Assembly: GCA_016838885.1 (NCBI GenBank)
Contig: JAEKNW010000320.1
Span: 1 to 32,435 of the forward strand
Direction of reading: 5' to 3'
Length of the DNA stretch: 32,435 nucleotides
DNA from: Candidatus Cloacimonadota bacterium
GTDB taxonomy: Bacteria; Cloacimonadota; Cloacimonadia; Cloacimonadales; JAFGVF01
The notes beneath the pieces were generated by a model, which worked only from the letters and a program-made list of their open reading frames with translations, was not told where the DNA came from and made no database searches. Positions 15,980 through 25,507 of this stretch are shown here, piece by piece. Both the position numbers and the translations under genes were made by a program. The stretch's first letter is position 1. Every line of letters begins with the position of its first letter.

Positions 15980-17644
15980 TTATAATCTGTTTAGAATATC
16001 TTTTTCTATGGATATAGCTAAATTGTTAGTATTTTCCCAAAGAGTTTTAGCTTGTTCAGATATTTCTAGGATAAACTTTTCATCAGTAATCCCAGCCATA
16101 TTAATCATCACGTTTAGATAAGCAGCTTTTGCACCGGCATTGGCAGTAATTGCAGCAACTCCTGCATCAGAGAGGGCATTTTTATTACCAACAACAGCAA
16201 CTTTTTCTGCTAAAATAACGGCATCCCAACAAATCTCTAAGGTTTTTAAAGGAATTAGGATTGCATTTTTGGTTGCTTTCTCAATAGCTAAAGCACGAGT
16301 AGCTTTTTCTTCATCGCTCTTTTTTGGGAGTTTCATTGCATCCATCATCACATAGAAGGCTTGGGTATCTTCATCGACAGCACTAATAGCTCTTTCCTTG
16401 ATAGATTGACCTTCTTCTGCATAATTTCTGACTTCAGTTTGTACCGACTCGTAACCTTTTTTATCAACAGTAAGGTTAGAAACCATAGCTGATAGAGCAC
16501 CTGACATAGCTGCACAAGTAGCAGCCACAGAACCACCACCAGGAGCTGGAGAATCTGTAGATAACTCATCAGTAAATTCAGTAATAGTCATATTGACTAA
16601 ATTTTCTGGATTAGCGATAGCATATTCGATAACTTTTTTATCTAAATCAAATTCTGCTAAGTCATCTAAGCCCATTGATTTTACAGCAGTTTCCATAATT
16701 TTTCTTTCTGGGATACCTACTGATTCACCCATTCTTGTTAAATAATATTTACCGGCTTGAATGAGAGCTTCTTTGGGAGTTAATCCAACTAATTCTGAAC
16801 CGGTAACATGAATCCCTTTTTGAAGGGCTAACTCACGAACTTTTTCCAAAACTTCATGTACAGGTGTTATTTTGTAGTTTGTTAAGTTAATGGAGATTTG
16901 GGCTCTATCATATTCATCAATGAACCAGCCAACAGCCTTGCATTCTTTAAAGATACCTGCTTGCATAACTTTGTTACCTTGAGCATCTTTAATTAATTTG
17001 CCATTTTCATCACGAGCAGAACGACCTTTTTCTCTTATATCTAGAGCAATTTCGTGGGCTTTTGCTTTATCGCGAGTATTTAGGTTTATGTTGTAAGCAA
17101 TTAAGAATTCTCTGACTCCAATAGCAGTAGCTCCTGATTTAGCATTAAATTCATGAGGACCAAAATCAGGTTTCCATTCAGGATCTTTCATTTTTTTAGG
17201 AAGAGCTTCATATTCGCCTTTTCTAACATTGGCTAGATTTTTCCATTCAGCTTTTGAAGCAGAATATTCATATAGATAGATTGGGATTCCTAATTCATCA
17301 CCAACTCTTTTTCCTAACACTTTTGAATATTCGATACATTCTTCCATTGTTACATCAGAGATAGGGATTAAAGGGCAGACATCAGTAGCTCCCATTCTTG
17401 CATGAGTACCATGATGTTTGGTCATATCTATCAGTTCACCTGCTTTCTTGATAGCTTGAAAGGCAGCTTCAATGACAGCCTCTGGAGTACCAACGAAAGT
17501 GAAGACAGTGCGATTAGTCTCGGCACCCGGGTCAACATCTAAAAGAGTAACATTATTAACTGAACATATAGTTGCAGAAATTGCATCCAATATCTTCTTA
17601 TCACAACCTTCACTAAAATTAGGAACGCATTCGATAAGTTTCAT
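15980..17644 (-). CDS. ftcD: Bifunctional glutamate formimidoyltransferase/formimido-THF cyclodeaminase
   Basis: The 554-residue fused enzyme moves the formimino group from formiminoglutamate to tetrahydrofolate and then deaminates it to 5,10-methenyl-THF, linking histidine breakdown to one-carbon metabolism. Residues 1 to about 330 are the transferase (ECVPNFSEGCD, DPGAETNRTVFTFVG, KHHGTHARMGATDVCPLIPI, KAVGWFIDEYDRAQISINLT). Residues from about 350 to the end are the cyclodeaminase (ELSTDSPAPGGGSVAAT, a helical bundle). This two-domain layout matches animal FTCD; many bacteria have separate genes. It is the last gene of an operon that starts with ribosome-related genes, and ends at the terminator at 15922-15955. 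It fits amino-acid fermentation (inference). Confidence 0.95.
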   Translation of the reverse strand: MKLIECVPNFSEGCDKKILDAISATICSVNNVTLLDVDPGAETNRTVFTFVGTPEAVIEAAFQAIKKAGELIDMTKHHGTHARMGATDVCPLIPISDVTMEECIEYSKVLGKRVGDELGIPIYLYEYSASKAEWKNLANVRKGEYEALPKKMKDPEWKPDFGPHEFNAKSGATAIGVREFLIAYNINLNTRDKAKAHEIALDIREKGRSARDENGKLIKDAQGNKVMQAGIFKECKAVGWFIDEYDRAQISINLTNYKITPVHEVLEKVRELALQKGIHVTGSELVGLTPKEALIQAGKYYLTRMGESVGIPERKIMETAVKSMGLDDLAEFDLDKKVIEYAIANPENLVNMTITEFTDELSTDSPAPGGGSVAATCAAMSGALSAMVSNLTVDKKGYESVQTEVRNYAEEGQSIKERAISAVDEDTQAFYVMMDAMKLPKKSDEEKATRALAIEKATKNAILIPLKTLEICWDAVILAEKVAVVGNKNALSDAGVAAITANAGAKAAYLNVMINMAGITDEKFILEISEQAKTLWENTNNLAISIEKDILNRL

Positions 17645-17663
17645 ATATTCCTCCGAATTTTTA

Positions 17664-18902
17664 TTATTTATTTAACTTCTTTAATTTAACTTTTTCGATC
17701 TTTCTTTCTGTTGCTTGAATTATTTGAATTCTGAATCCTTCGATATTTACGTATTGTCCAAGCTTGGGAATTCTTTCGATAGTATCAATAATTAAACCGG
17801 CCAGGGTTTTGTAGTTTCCTTCAGGGAGATCCATATCATATTCATCATTAAGGTCGTCGACTTCATAATCAGCATTAATAATATAAGTATCTTCACTTAT
17901 TTTAACGACATCCGAAGCTTCATCTTCGTGGTCATACTCATCTTCTATTTCGCCTACAATCTCTTCCATAATATCTTCAAAAGTAACAATACCTGATGTT
18001 CCTCCATAGGAGTCAACTACCACTGTCATACTTTTTTTCTGCTTTTGCATCTCTTGCATCAAAACATTTAAGCTTATATTCTCTGGAGAAAAATAAGGTT
18101 CTCTGATCAAATCTTTAGCAACTGCGTCAGGAGCTAAATCAACTTTTAAGATATCATAGATAATTAAGATGCCTATAATATTATCGATAGTTTCGCAATA
18201 GATAGGGTAACGGGTAAAGCCTTCTTCCCTAACTATCTCAATTATTTCGGTGATTGGGGTGTTTTCCTCGAAACCAACAATATCTCTACGAGGGACCATG
18301 ATATCTTCAGCGGTCAAAGTATTAAATTCTAACATTTCTTCCAGCATCTCTTTTTGTGGATGAGTGATAGTTTTGTCTTCTTTAGTATTAGCTAAGAAGA
18401 GGGCTAAATCATCTTTAGTTAAGTATGCTAAGGAATGAGGTCCACTAATATTGAACCTTTTATAGAGCCAATCATTAAGTAAAGTAACAACGGCAACTAA
18501 TGGTCTGAGTACAAAATAAGCAAACTTTAAAAATACAAAAGTGCGTGGAACTATAGAATTTGAATGGTCTCTGAAGACTATTTTAGGTACAATTTCACCA
18601 ACCAAGAAAACAGAAACACCAATAGAGAGTGAAACGTATTCTTGCTTAAAGGCACCACTATTATGAGCAATAACTGTAGCTACAGCTGCTAATAAAATAT
18701 TAACAATATTATTACCGATTAATATAGTACCGAAGAATTTATCTGGTTTTGTGGCAAAATTGAGGAGTTCACGCTTGGTCTTATTACTTTTAGCATCCTT
18801 TTCTAGGCGAAGCATATCCAAAGAGACAATCCCAGTTTCTAATCCTGAGAATAGAAATGAGAGCAGAAACAATACAATTAGAACTACGATATTAAGTAAC
18901 AT
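17664..18902 (-). CDS. CorC/HlyC (CNNM) family membrane protein with CBS domains
   Basis: The 412-residue protein has an N-terminal DUF21/CNNM membrane domain (about residues 1-180, starting with a helix that contains FSGLETGIVSLD), a CBS pair (about 195-320, with EDIMVPRRDIVGF and VVDSYGGTSGIVTFEDIMEE), and a C-terminal CorC_HlyC domain (YIINADYEVDDLNDEY, LAGLIIDTIERIP). The family exports or regulates Mg2+ and other cations, with nucleotide binding at the CBS domains. The old name hemolysin is misleading. It is 21 bases after prfA and 19 before ftcD. Confidence 0.92.
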   Translation of the reverse strand: MLLNIVVLIVLFLLSFLFSGLETGIVSLDMLRLEKDAKSNKTKRELLNFATKPDKFFGTILIGNNIVNILLAAVATVIAHNSGAFKQEYVSLSIGVSVFLVGEIVPKIVFRDHSNSIVPRTFVFLKFAYFVLRPLVAVVTLLNDWLYKRFNISGPHSLAYLTKDDLALFLANTKEDKTITHPQKEMLEEMLEFNTLTAEDIMVPRRDIVGFEENTPITEIIEIVREEGFTRYPIYCETIDNIIGILIIYDILKVDLAPDAVAKDLIREPYFSPENISLNVLMQEMQKQKKSMTVVVDSYGGTSGIVTFEDIMEEIVGEIEDEYDHEDEASDVVKISEDTYIINADYEVDDLNDEYDMDLPEGNYKTLAGLIIDTIERIPKLGQYVNIEGFRIQIIQATERKIEKVKLKKLNK

Positions 18903-18923
18903 CTTCCTACTTCTTAATTATTA

Positions 18924-19991
18924 TTAGTTATTTATTTGTTCATTTTTATAAGCTAATTTAAGAGCTTCAATGAACTCAATAATATCTCCTGCCATTATTT
19001 GATCGAACTTATATGATGTCAAATTAATTCTGTGATCTGTAACTCTTGATTGAGGGAAATTATAAGTTCTAATCTTAGCACTCCTATCTCCAGTGCCAAC
19101 TTGAGACTTACGCGTCGCAGAAATTTCAGCTTCTTGCTTTGCTATTTCCATATCAAGTAATCTTGATCTAAGTACTTTCATAGCTTTATCTTTATTTTTG
19201 ATTTGAGATTTTTCATCCTGGCAAGTAATCACCACTCCGGTTGGAAGGTGAGTAATTCTTACAGCTGAATCGGTAGTATTAACACTCTGCCCACCATTAC
19301 CTGAAGAACGATAAACATCAATTTTGAGGTCATTAGGATTAATTTCAACATCGACTTCATCGGCTTCAGGAAGTACTGCAACCGAGATTGCAGAGGTGTG
19401 AATCCTACCACTAGCCTCAGTTTCAGGAACTCTTTGAACACGATGTACTCCTGATTCGAATCTCATGGTACCATAGACATTTTCACCTCTTAGCATGAAG
19501 GTAACTTCACGATAGCCACCTTTATCAGTCTCATTTGAAGTTAACACTTCCATTTTCCAACCTTGATTTGCTACAAAATAACTATACATTCTGAATAGGT
19601 CTGCAGCAAATAAGGCAGCTTCTTCTCCCCCTGTCCCTGCTCTAATTTCTACAATTGCGTCTTTATCATCATTAGGATCTTTGGGGGCGAGCATCTCTTT
19701 CAATTTTTCTGACAATTCTTCTAACTTCTCTTCTGATTCTTCGATATCCATTCTTGCAAGCTCTTGCATTTCTTTATCTTTCTCGTGAGCTAAAAGGTTT
19801 TTGGAATCTTTAATATTTTTTTGAATTTCAAGATACTCTTGATAAGTAGCTAAAATGTCTTCTAATTCTTTATACCTTTTTGATATCTTTCCATAGATTC
19901 TTCTATCTGACATGATTTTTTGGTCATATACTTGTTCTTTTAATTGAACTAATTCTTCTTGGAGAGATTCCAATTTATCTTGCGGGATCAT
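18924..19991 (-). CDS. prfA: Peptide chain release factor 1
   Basis: RF1 terminates translation at UAA and UAG. The 355-residue length is typical. It has the class-I release factor core with the catalytic GGQ (233-235, in [18 protein letters not shown]) and the RF1-type codon-reading tripeptide PxT, here PET (189-191, in [14 protein letters not shown]). The N-terminal coiled-coil domain (1-100) is present. Several genes here end in TGA (wecA, rmuC, the DUF5683 gene), so RF2 must be encoded elsewhere. It is 15 bases downstream of the YqhQ-like gene. Confidence 0.97.
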   Translation of the reverse strand: MIPQDKLESLQEELVQLKEQVYDQKIMSDRRIYGKISKRYKELEDILATYQEYLEIQKNIKDSKNLLAHEKDKEMQELARMDIEESEEKLEELSEKLKEMLAPKDPNDDKDAIVEIRAGTGGEEAALFAADLFRMYSYFVANQGWKMEVLTSNETDKGGYREVTFMLRGENVYGTMRFESGVHRVQRVPETEASGRIHTSAISVAVLPEADEVDVEINPNDLKIDVYRSSGNGGQSVNTTDSAVRITHLPTGVVITCQDEKSQIKNKDKAMKVLRSRLLDMEIAKQEAEISATRKSQVGTGDRSAKIRTYNFPQSRVTDHRINLTSYKFDQIMAGDIIEFIEALKLAYKNEQINN

Positions 19992-20006
19992 TTAAATACT
20001 CCTAAA

Positions 20007-20954
20007 TTATTTGTCTAAGACAGTTAAATTTTGATATTCTGTTATATCTATATCCAAAGCTGATTTCATTGCTACTACAGCACATTCAATCATCTCGTCT
20101 GTCGGTGGTTGAGTGGTAATCCTTTGCAAAGCTAAGCCTGGCATAGTGAATATTTTAACTAAAGGATTATTGATATTCTTACCTGAGAATTTCAAAACTT
20201 CATAAGAAATTCCAGAAACGAATGGAATTAATGGGAAATGAATTAAGAGTCTTTGCCACCACATTAAGTCTTTAATCCAATATAATTGCACAAAAGTATC
20301 TACGATTGAGAATAGCAGAATAGCGATTAGCATAACTAAGAACATAAAACTGGTTCCACAACGAGGATGAAGAGTTGTGAATTGTTGGACACTTGCTGAA
20401 TCTAACGAAGATTGTTTTTCCCAAGCGTGAACACTTTTATGCTCTGCACCGTGATATTGAAAAACGCGTTTAATATCTTTCAATTTACTGATAGCCCAGA
20501 CATAAATAATAAAAAAGACTATTCTTATTGAACCGGCTAATAAATTAAAAATGGCATTGTTTTCCATTTTCTGGCTTAAATAATAGGGAACTACCCCAAA
20601 CAAAATAATGGCAATACCAAAAGCAAAAATATAGCTAAATATTTCTTCCGTCTTCTTTCTAAAATCAGATTTAGCAGCTTCTTTTTCATCAACATAATCT
20701 AATTCGTAACGTGAAGCTGAAAATGTTAGTGTTTTTATCCCAATAATCATCATCTCTATCAATGAAGCAAAGCCTCGAATAAAAGGAAGGCCCAAAATTC
20801 TAACCTTTTTGGTAATACTATCAAACTTCTCTTTTTTCACTTCTAAAGAACCGTCTTTCCGTCTCACACAAGTTGCTATATGTTCGGGACCTCTCATCAT
20901 TACACCTTCGATGACGGCTTGTCCACCAATAGCAATCTCTTTCACTTTCTTCAT
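20007..20954 (-). CDS. DUF1385 (YqhQ-like) membrane protein
   Basis: The 315-residue protein has the DUF1385 signature: IGGQAVIEGVMMRGPEHIAT at residues 9-28, GLPFIRGFASLIEMM, the conserved YHGAEHKSVHAWE, and LHPRCGTSFMFLVML. It has about four to five membrane helices. The function is unknown; B. subtilis YqhQ is a homologue. The order rpmE, DUF1385, prfA is a frequently conserved neighbourhood in distant bacteria, and it is kept here. Confidence 0.92.
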   Translation of the reverse strand: MKKVKEIAIGGQAVIEGVMMRGPEHIATCVRRKDGSLEVKKEKFDSITKKVRILGLPFIRGFASLIEMMIIGIKTLTFSASRYELDYVDEKEAAKSDFRKKTEEIFSYIFAFGIAIILFGVVPYYLSQKMENNAIFNLLAGSIRIVFFIIYVWAISKLKDIKRVFQYHGAEHKSVHAWEKQSSLDSASVQQFTTLHPRCGTSFMFLVMLIAILLFSIVDTFVQLYWIKDLMWWQRLLIHFPLIPFVSGISYEVLKFSGKNINNPLVKIFTMPGLALQRITTQPPTDEMIECAVVAMKSALDIDITEYQNLTVLDK

Positions 20955-21090
20955 TATTGAATCCTTTCTAGGCTTTGAAAAACCAGTTTTTAAAAATTAA
21001 CTTTGTAACTATCTTTCTTCTATAAGTGCTGAAAAATCAGTATAACTAAGTTTTTTTCTAACTTTTCCAACACATAGTATATGATAAAAT

Positions 21091-21125
21091 AAAAAAAACA
21101 CCACAGGCGTATTGCTTCTGTGGTG
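21091..21125 (-). terminator. Rho-independent terminator after rpmE
   Basis: An 8-base stem (CACCACAG at 21118-21125 read on the minus strand, and its partner CTGTGGTG from 21099-21106) is followed on the minus strand by eight T. It lies 17 bases past the rpmE stop. Confidence 0.88.
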
Positions 21126-21141
21126 CAAAATTTGGGTAAAT

Positions 21142-21348
21142 CTACTTGTTGTCTTTGTTATATTTTTGTTTGAACTTCTCTACACGACCAGCGGTATCAA
21201 GAAGTTTTTCTTTACCGGTAAAGAATGGATGACATTCATTACAGATGGAGACATTAATATCGTTCACTGTAGATTTTGTCTCAAAAGTGTTTCCACACAT
21301 ACATGTTACTTTAACTTTTTTATAGTTAGGATGGATTCCTTCTTTCAT
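21142..21348 (-). CDS. rpmE: 50S ribosomal protein L31
   Basis: The 68-residue zinc-binding (C+) form has C16 and C18 ([10 protein letters not shown]), C36 and C39 ([14 protein letters not shown]), and the common RVEKFKQKY tail. L31 bridges the small and large ribosomal subunits. TAGGAG precedes the start. A strong terminator follows, so the gene is mostly monocistronic although the next genes (DUF1385, prfA) lie in the same direction. Confidence 0.97.
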   Translation of the reverse strand: MKEGIHPNYKKVKVTCMCGNTFETKSTVNDINVSICNECHPFFTGKEKLLDTAGRVEKFKQKYNKDNK

Positions 21349-21411
21349 TATATACTCCTATTTATTATCATTAATTAATAATCTATTATCTTTTACAATT
21401 TCATTTTGTAC

Positions 21412-21440
21412 ATAAAAATTCTTTTCTGTTTATATGTCAA
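21412..21440 (-). promoter_or_regulatory. Candidate rpmE promoter
   Basis: On the minus strand a perfect TTGACA (21440-21435) has TTTTAT 17 bases downstream (21417-21412). The -35 is good and the -10 weak. The 5' UTR would be about 60 bases of AT-rich sequence. Confidence 0.45.
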
Positions 21441-21494
21441 TAAATTTATTATTTTTTCTTTTTAGTTGGCTTTTTTTATCTCGGCTTGGTAAAA

Positions 21495-21527
21495 TTTAAC
21501 CCAAATGATGCATTATTTGGGTTTAAA
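21495..21527. repeat. Minimal repeat copy E: two L termini head to head
   Basis: TTTAACCCAAATGATGCA joins directly to TGCATTATTTGGGTTTAAA. Both halves are L-type ends, so the site is a near-perfect palindrome with no internal arm sequence. Confidence 0.85.
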
Positions 21528-21600
21528 GCCCGGAATTACCCGGGCTTTATTATTTTCCATTTATATCTTAACATCCCCTGTTTCCCCTTCTCAAAAGGGG
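21525..21600 (-). terminator. Hairpins downstream of the C25 protease gene
   Basis: AAAGCCCGG (21525-21533) pairs with CCGGGCTTT (21540-21548). Nearer the stop codon CCCCTT (21584-21589) pairs with AAGGGG (21595-21600). Neither has a good U-run on the minus strand; the first is followed by ATTATTTT on the plus strand. They probably end or stabilise the long protease transcript. Confidence 0.5.
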
Positions 21601-21608
21601 ATTAAGAG

Positions 21609-24600
21609 CTATTTCATAAGAATCATTTTAGAAGTTTTTGTATAATTACCTGTAGTCATTTTGTAGAAGTAGACACCTGAAGCAACGTTTTTGTTACTAG
21701 CATCTTTACCATTCCAAACAACTTGGTGATTACCTGCATCTCTGTTTTCACTAAGCAGAGTTTTTACTTTTTGACCTAAGATATTATAAACAACTACTTC
21801 AACTCTGCCTGCCTTATGCATACCAAAAGAGATGGTAGTTTCAGGATTGAAAGGATTAGGATAGTTGCCTTTAAGTGTAGTAACAGCTGGAATTAACTCA
21901 TCACTATTTGATACTGGATTAGCAATACCAGATAAGTAGATAATAATCTCACTATTATTAGGATCATCAGTCGTAATTGTAGCTTCTCTATCGAAGTTTT
22001 GGTCTCTGGTTGGAGCAAAAACTAGGGTATGTTCTAACTCTGATTCAGGTAGAATACTAAAATTTAAGCTACTTACAAGTTCTTGGTCATTGTTCATAAT
22101 GAAGAAAGGATCTTGTACTTGAATGGAAACTATGCCGATACCATCACCATTATTAGCGAAATTAAGAGGTAGTTGAGCCATATCTCCGACTAAAATTTCA
22201 CCGAAATTATACTCATTAGTATTAATGGCTATTTCAGGAATGCCGGGAGCTTCTCCACCTGATGGAGGGAAAGTTACATAGTCAAGATAGAAACAGTCGT
22301 CATTACTTGCTACCATGTAGTCTTTTGTATAAGTCCATTCAAAGACGTTGTTTCCTGCAGGAACTTCAAATATATATTCATCCCAACCTGTATCACCACT
22401 TAAATGAAGCTCTTGTTGACCATTAATATAGAAGTCAACCCAGTCATAGTTAGTTTCTGTTGAAACATGCATCCAAAAGCTGAGTTCTCCTGCCTGAGTT
22501 GAAGTATATTCAACAGAAATTGAGGTTGAACCACTATTTGGAATATTAGCAGATTTCAGACTATATTGTCCTTCGTAAGCATGAGTGGAGAAGGTATAAT
22601 CATCATCAGTAATCCAGCCAAAAATATCTAAAGATTGAGATTCAAAATCTTCAACTGAAAGACCAACAAAGGCTGAATATTCAGTAGTAGAATTGAAAGA
22701 TCCATATTGAGCTGAGAATTCAAAGATTAACTCTTCTCCGAGAGGAATCTGACCACTAAGCATAACTTCAAAAGATACTTCTTGGTTGCCTGCAACATCA
22801 AGATCTGTGATTTGAAGATTATTAGTTTCTGCAACAACCATACCAACAGGGTAATTGAGAGTAACATTAGTTAGTGCGGCAATATACCCACCTTCATTAG
22901 TTACAGGAAGAGTTAAAAGGAAAGTCTCTCCAGCATCCATTCTTTGATTTCCGTTTCCAATTACTTCTGTAGCTTCGATGTTACCTAAAGTTAAGCTAGG
23001 TGCTTGATTAGTTAAATAGATTTCATATTCCCATTCATTTGCACCTTCATCAGCAGTAATATTGACTGTTAAAGGAATCATGACGTTGTTTTCTATATTT
23101 TGAGGAATTGATATAGTAAAGGCATCTGCTGGAAGAGATATTGCTTGGTCAGCAGTGATTGCTTCCACAGTTACCTGATTGTTTTCAATGATTAGTCCAG
23201 CCTGGTCACTTGAAAGAGTAACTGTTAAATCCGATGCTGTTTCTACACCAACATTCTTGATATCAAAAGTGAAGTTACCTTCATATCCGATGTGAGTAGT
23301 TGTTACCGGTACATTATCAATCACAACAAAAGAGCCTTCTGCAGGAGTGATAACTACTGGTTCAACAGCAGTAATTTTATTAAAACCTGTAACAGTAAGA
23401 GTTAAATCTACAGGGTTGACAGGGGCATTTTCTAAATTAAGAGTGATATTTCCGGCAGCATTAGTATAACCACTACCAAGCAACTCATTATTATGAGAGA
23501 TAGCAACCAAAGAGTTAGCTTCTCCAGTATTTACAGTATATTCACTAGCACCAACGAATAAAATACCAGTATGGTTTAATGAAAATTCATCAGGAATATC
23601 TGTTCGAACTTGAAGAGATGCATCACCAAAAATATGCCATGTTTCATACATATCAATACCATCTGAACCGTAAGCATCCATCATTTCACATGAACCGCTA
23701 TAATAGAGTCCACCAATGGTTGAAAGCTCTTCAGCAACTAATAAATCAGTGATTTCATCTTGACCACGCATTGGAGAATTCCAAGATTGATTAATAGTAG
23801 AAGCATACATTACCATAGCACCGGTAGGGCTTCCATTATGGGTCGCCCTTAGCCAAGCTTCAGCAAAACAAGTAGTATTAACAAAGTTACCGTTGACACA
23901 TGCAACTGAAACGATGAAAGGAAGCTTACCAACGTTTGTTAGGTTATTAACATGAGCATTTGAAAATCCTGTTGTTACCCAGGTTGTATTTGAGCCATGA
24001 CCTACATAATTAATAAAACCGCGACCTTCATTAACAGCATTAGATACATGAGTTGTATTTGCACTAGGAGCATAGATTTGATCTACAGCATCATAGTTAT
24101 AACCAAGTAAATCTGTTCTGATTAAGTTCATGTGAGCAATATCAGATTCTCCCATATCACCTTGGCCACCACCACCTTCATTAGAAGCAATACCGGTTGC
24201 TTTTCTTAGATAGTCATCGGTTCCGTTTTCATCTCTCTCATAAGCAATAGTTCTTTCAACTTGAGTAGCTAATTGATCAATTGTTTCAGCAGAGAATCTA
24301 CCGATGAAAATATCAGGGTATGAATCATTTCCGGCTACTAGAGCATACATTGGGTCTGCACCACCACCACCTGAAGAGAGAGTTGCAACTTGAGCTGCAT
24401 CCCCTGCAATTTGCACAAAGGCTAAATCATCGTGGGTGTCGTAATAATTCTGGATATAGTTCTTGATACTATTTGCATTATTGCCGATTGTAGCGACATC
24501 TACCATTTCAGTAGAAATACCTTTTTGGTTCTTCCAATCAACATAAAGTTGCATTGTTGGGAAATAGTTTTGAGGTGCTATAACTAAAATAGTTCCAAAT

Positions 24601-25289
24601 TCATCTAAGGGGTCATATCTATTTTCTTGGTAGTTTAAGAAATGGTTTTTATAGATAAAATCAAAGGACTCAACATTCTTAACACTAGTAGTAAGAATAT
24701 TTTCTCCTGCTTTAGAAGTGTTTGCCACAGCTACTCTTATAGATGTGTAAACTCTTAGTACATTAGTAGTAGGATTGTATTGGAAAGGATTAAAAGTAAC
24801 GGTAACACCACGATAATTTCTCATAATATAAGCAGAACCTAAAGTAGAAATCTCACCAGGGAAGAAATTATCTTCTTGATAAACGTCTCCAAACACATAA
24901 GGAACTGTTTCTGGATCTATATCTCTAGTAATCACACCCTTTGATGGAACAAGAGCTAACTGATATTCTACATAATCAGAATCAATCACTCTCATTTCTG
25001 GTTTTGCATGATTATCGATAATGATACTTCTGCTTACAGTTGGAACTTCTGGTGCTCCTTTGATATAAGTTTCAGCTTCTTTATCTAAACTAATTTGATT
25101 AAAAACTTCACCGTTTATTATTACTTGGCTCTTATTGAAATAACCAACAGTCATCTCAATCACTGTCTCACTTGCATCTGATGCTATTAAATTAACCTGA
25201 TTATCAGAGTTTCCAACTCTAACAACCTCTGCACTCAAAGAAATGAGCATGGTTAACATAAGCAATACAACTAAAAAACTTCTTTTCAT
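21609..25289 (-). CDS. Secreted C25 (gingipain-like) cysteine protease with sorting domain
   Basis: The 1226-residue protein has a signal peptide (1-20), a gingipain-type propeptide region (about 21-225), and a peptidase C25 domain (about 231-560) with FGTILVIAPQNYF, FIGRFSAE, catalytic His431 in NYVGHGSNTTW and Cys464 in VSVACVNGNF. Ig-like/CARDB-like beta domains follow, then a concanavalin-like segment, and a FlgD-like sorting domain with NYPNPFNPETTISF, VEVVVYNILGQKVKTL and a final KMILMK. It is probably exported by a type IX-like route and acts on external protein. Family specificity is Arg- or Lys-type; the pocket cannot be read here. GGAGGA lies upstream of the ATG. It appears monocistronic. 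Confidence 0.92.
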   Translation of the reverse strand: MKRSFLVVLLMLTMLISLSAEVVRVGNSDNQVNLIASDASETVIEMTVGYFNKSQVIINGEVFNQISLDKEAETYIKGAPEVPTVSRSIIIDNHAKPEMRVIDSDYVEYQLALVPSKGVITRDIDPETVPYVFGDVYQEDNFFPGEISTLGSAYIMRNYRGVTVTFNPFQYNPTTNVLRVYTSIRVAVANTSKAGENILTTSVKNVESFDFIYKNHFLNYQENRYDPLDEFGTILVIAPQNYFPTMQLYVDWKNQKGISTEMVDVATIGNNANSIKNYIQNYYDTHDDLAFVQIAGDAAQVATLSSGGGGADPMYALVAGNDSYPDIFIGRFSAETIDQLATQVERTIAYERDENGTDDYLRKATGIASNEGGGGQGDMGESDIAHMNLIRTDLLGYNYDAVDQIYAPSANTTHVSNAVNEGRGFINYVGHGSNTTWVTTGFSNAHVNNLTNVGKLPFIVSVACVNGNFVNTTCFAEAWLRATHNGSPTGAMVMYASTINQSWNSPMRGQDEITDLLVAEELSTIGGLYYSGSCEMMDAYGSDGIDMYETWHIFGDASLQVRTDIPDEFSLNHTGILFVGASEYTVNTGEANSLVAISHNNELLGSGYTNAAGNITLNLENAPVNPVDLTLTVTGFNKITAVEPVVITPAEGSFVVIDNVPVTTTHIGYEGNFTFDIKNVGVETASDLTVTLSSDQAGLIIENNQVTVEAITADQAISLPADAFTISIPQNIENNVMIPLTVNITADEGANEWEYEIYLTNQAPSLTLGNIEATEVIGNGNQRMDAGETFLLTLPVTNEGGYIAALTNVTLNYPVGMVVAETNNLQITDLDVAGNQEVSFEVMLSGQIPLGEELIFEFSAQYGSFNSTTEYSAFVGLSVEDFESQSLDIFGWITDDDYTFSTHAYEGQYSLKSANIPNSGSTSISVEYTSTQAGELSFWMHVSTETNYDWVDFYINGQQELHLSGDTGWDEYIFEVPAGNNVFEWTYTKDYMVASNDDCFYLDYVTFPPSGGEAPGIPEIAINTNEYNFGEILVGDMAQLPLNFANNGDGIGIVSIQVQDPFFIMNNDQELVSSLNFSILPESELEHTLVFAPTRDQNFDREATITTDDPNNSEIIIYLSGIANPVSNSDELIPAVTTLKGNYPNPFNPETTISFGMHKAGRVEVVVYNILGQKVKTLLSENRDAGNHQVVWNGKDASNKNVASGVYFYKMTTGNYTKTSKMILMK

Positions 25290-25507
25290 TATTCCTCCAT
25301 ATTATCATAAATCACTAAGTTAATATATATTTTCTCATCATTATTATATTTATAATGCAAGATTGATACCAATTTTATAATAAAGTATTTTAGTCAATAA
25401 AAATCTAAGAGAATAAGTCGCTACTTGCCTCATGCCTGCAGGTGGTATGGAGTGGAAGCACCCCTTCCACAACCAAGCCAATCATTAATCCCCAAGGGGG
25501 ATAAATA
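25290..25507. other. Gene-free region upstream of the C25 protease
   Basis: AT-rich and without a convincing open frame. A possible minus-strand promoter for the protease is TTGGTA followed 18 bases later by TATAAT (about 25370-25341). A small GTGGAAG/CTTCCAC hairpin lies near 25452-25470. Confidence 0.4.
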
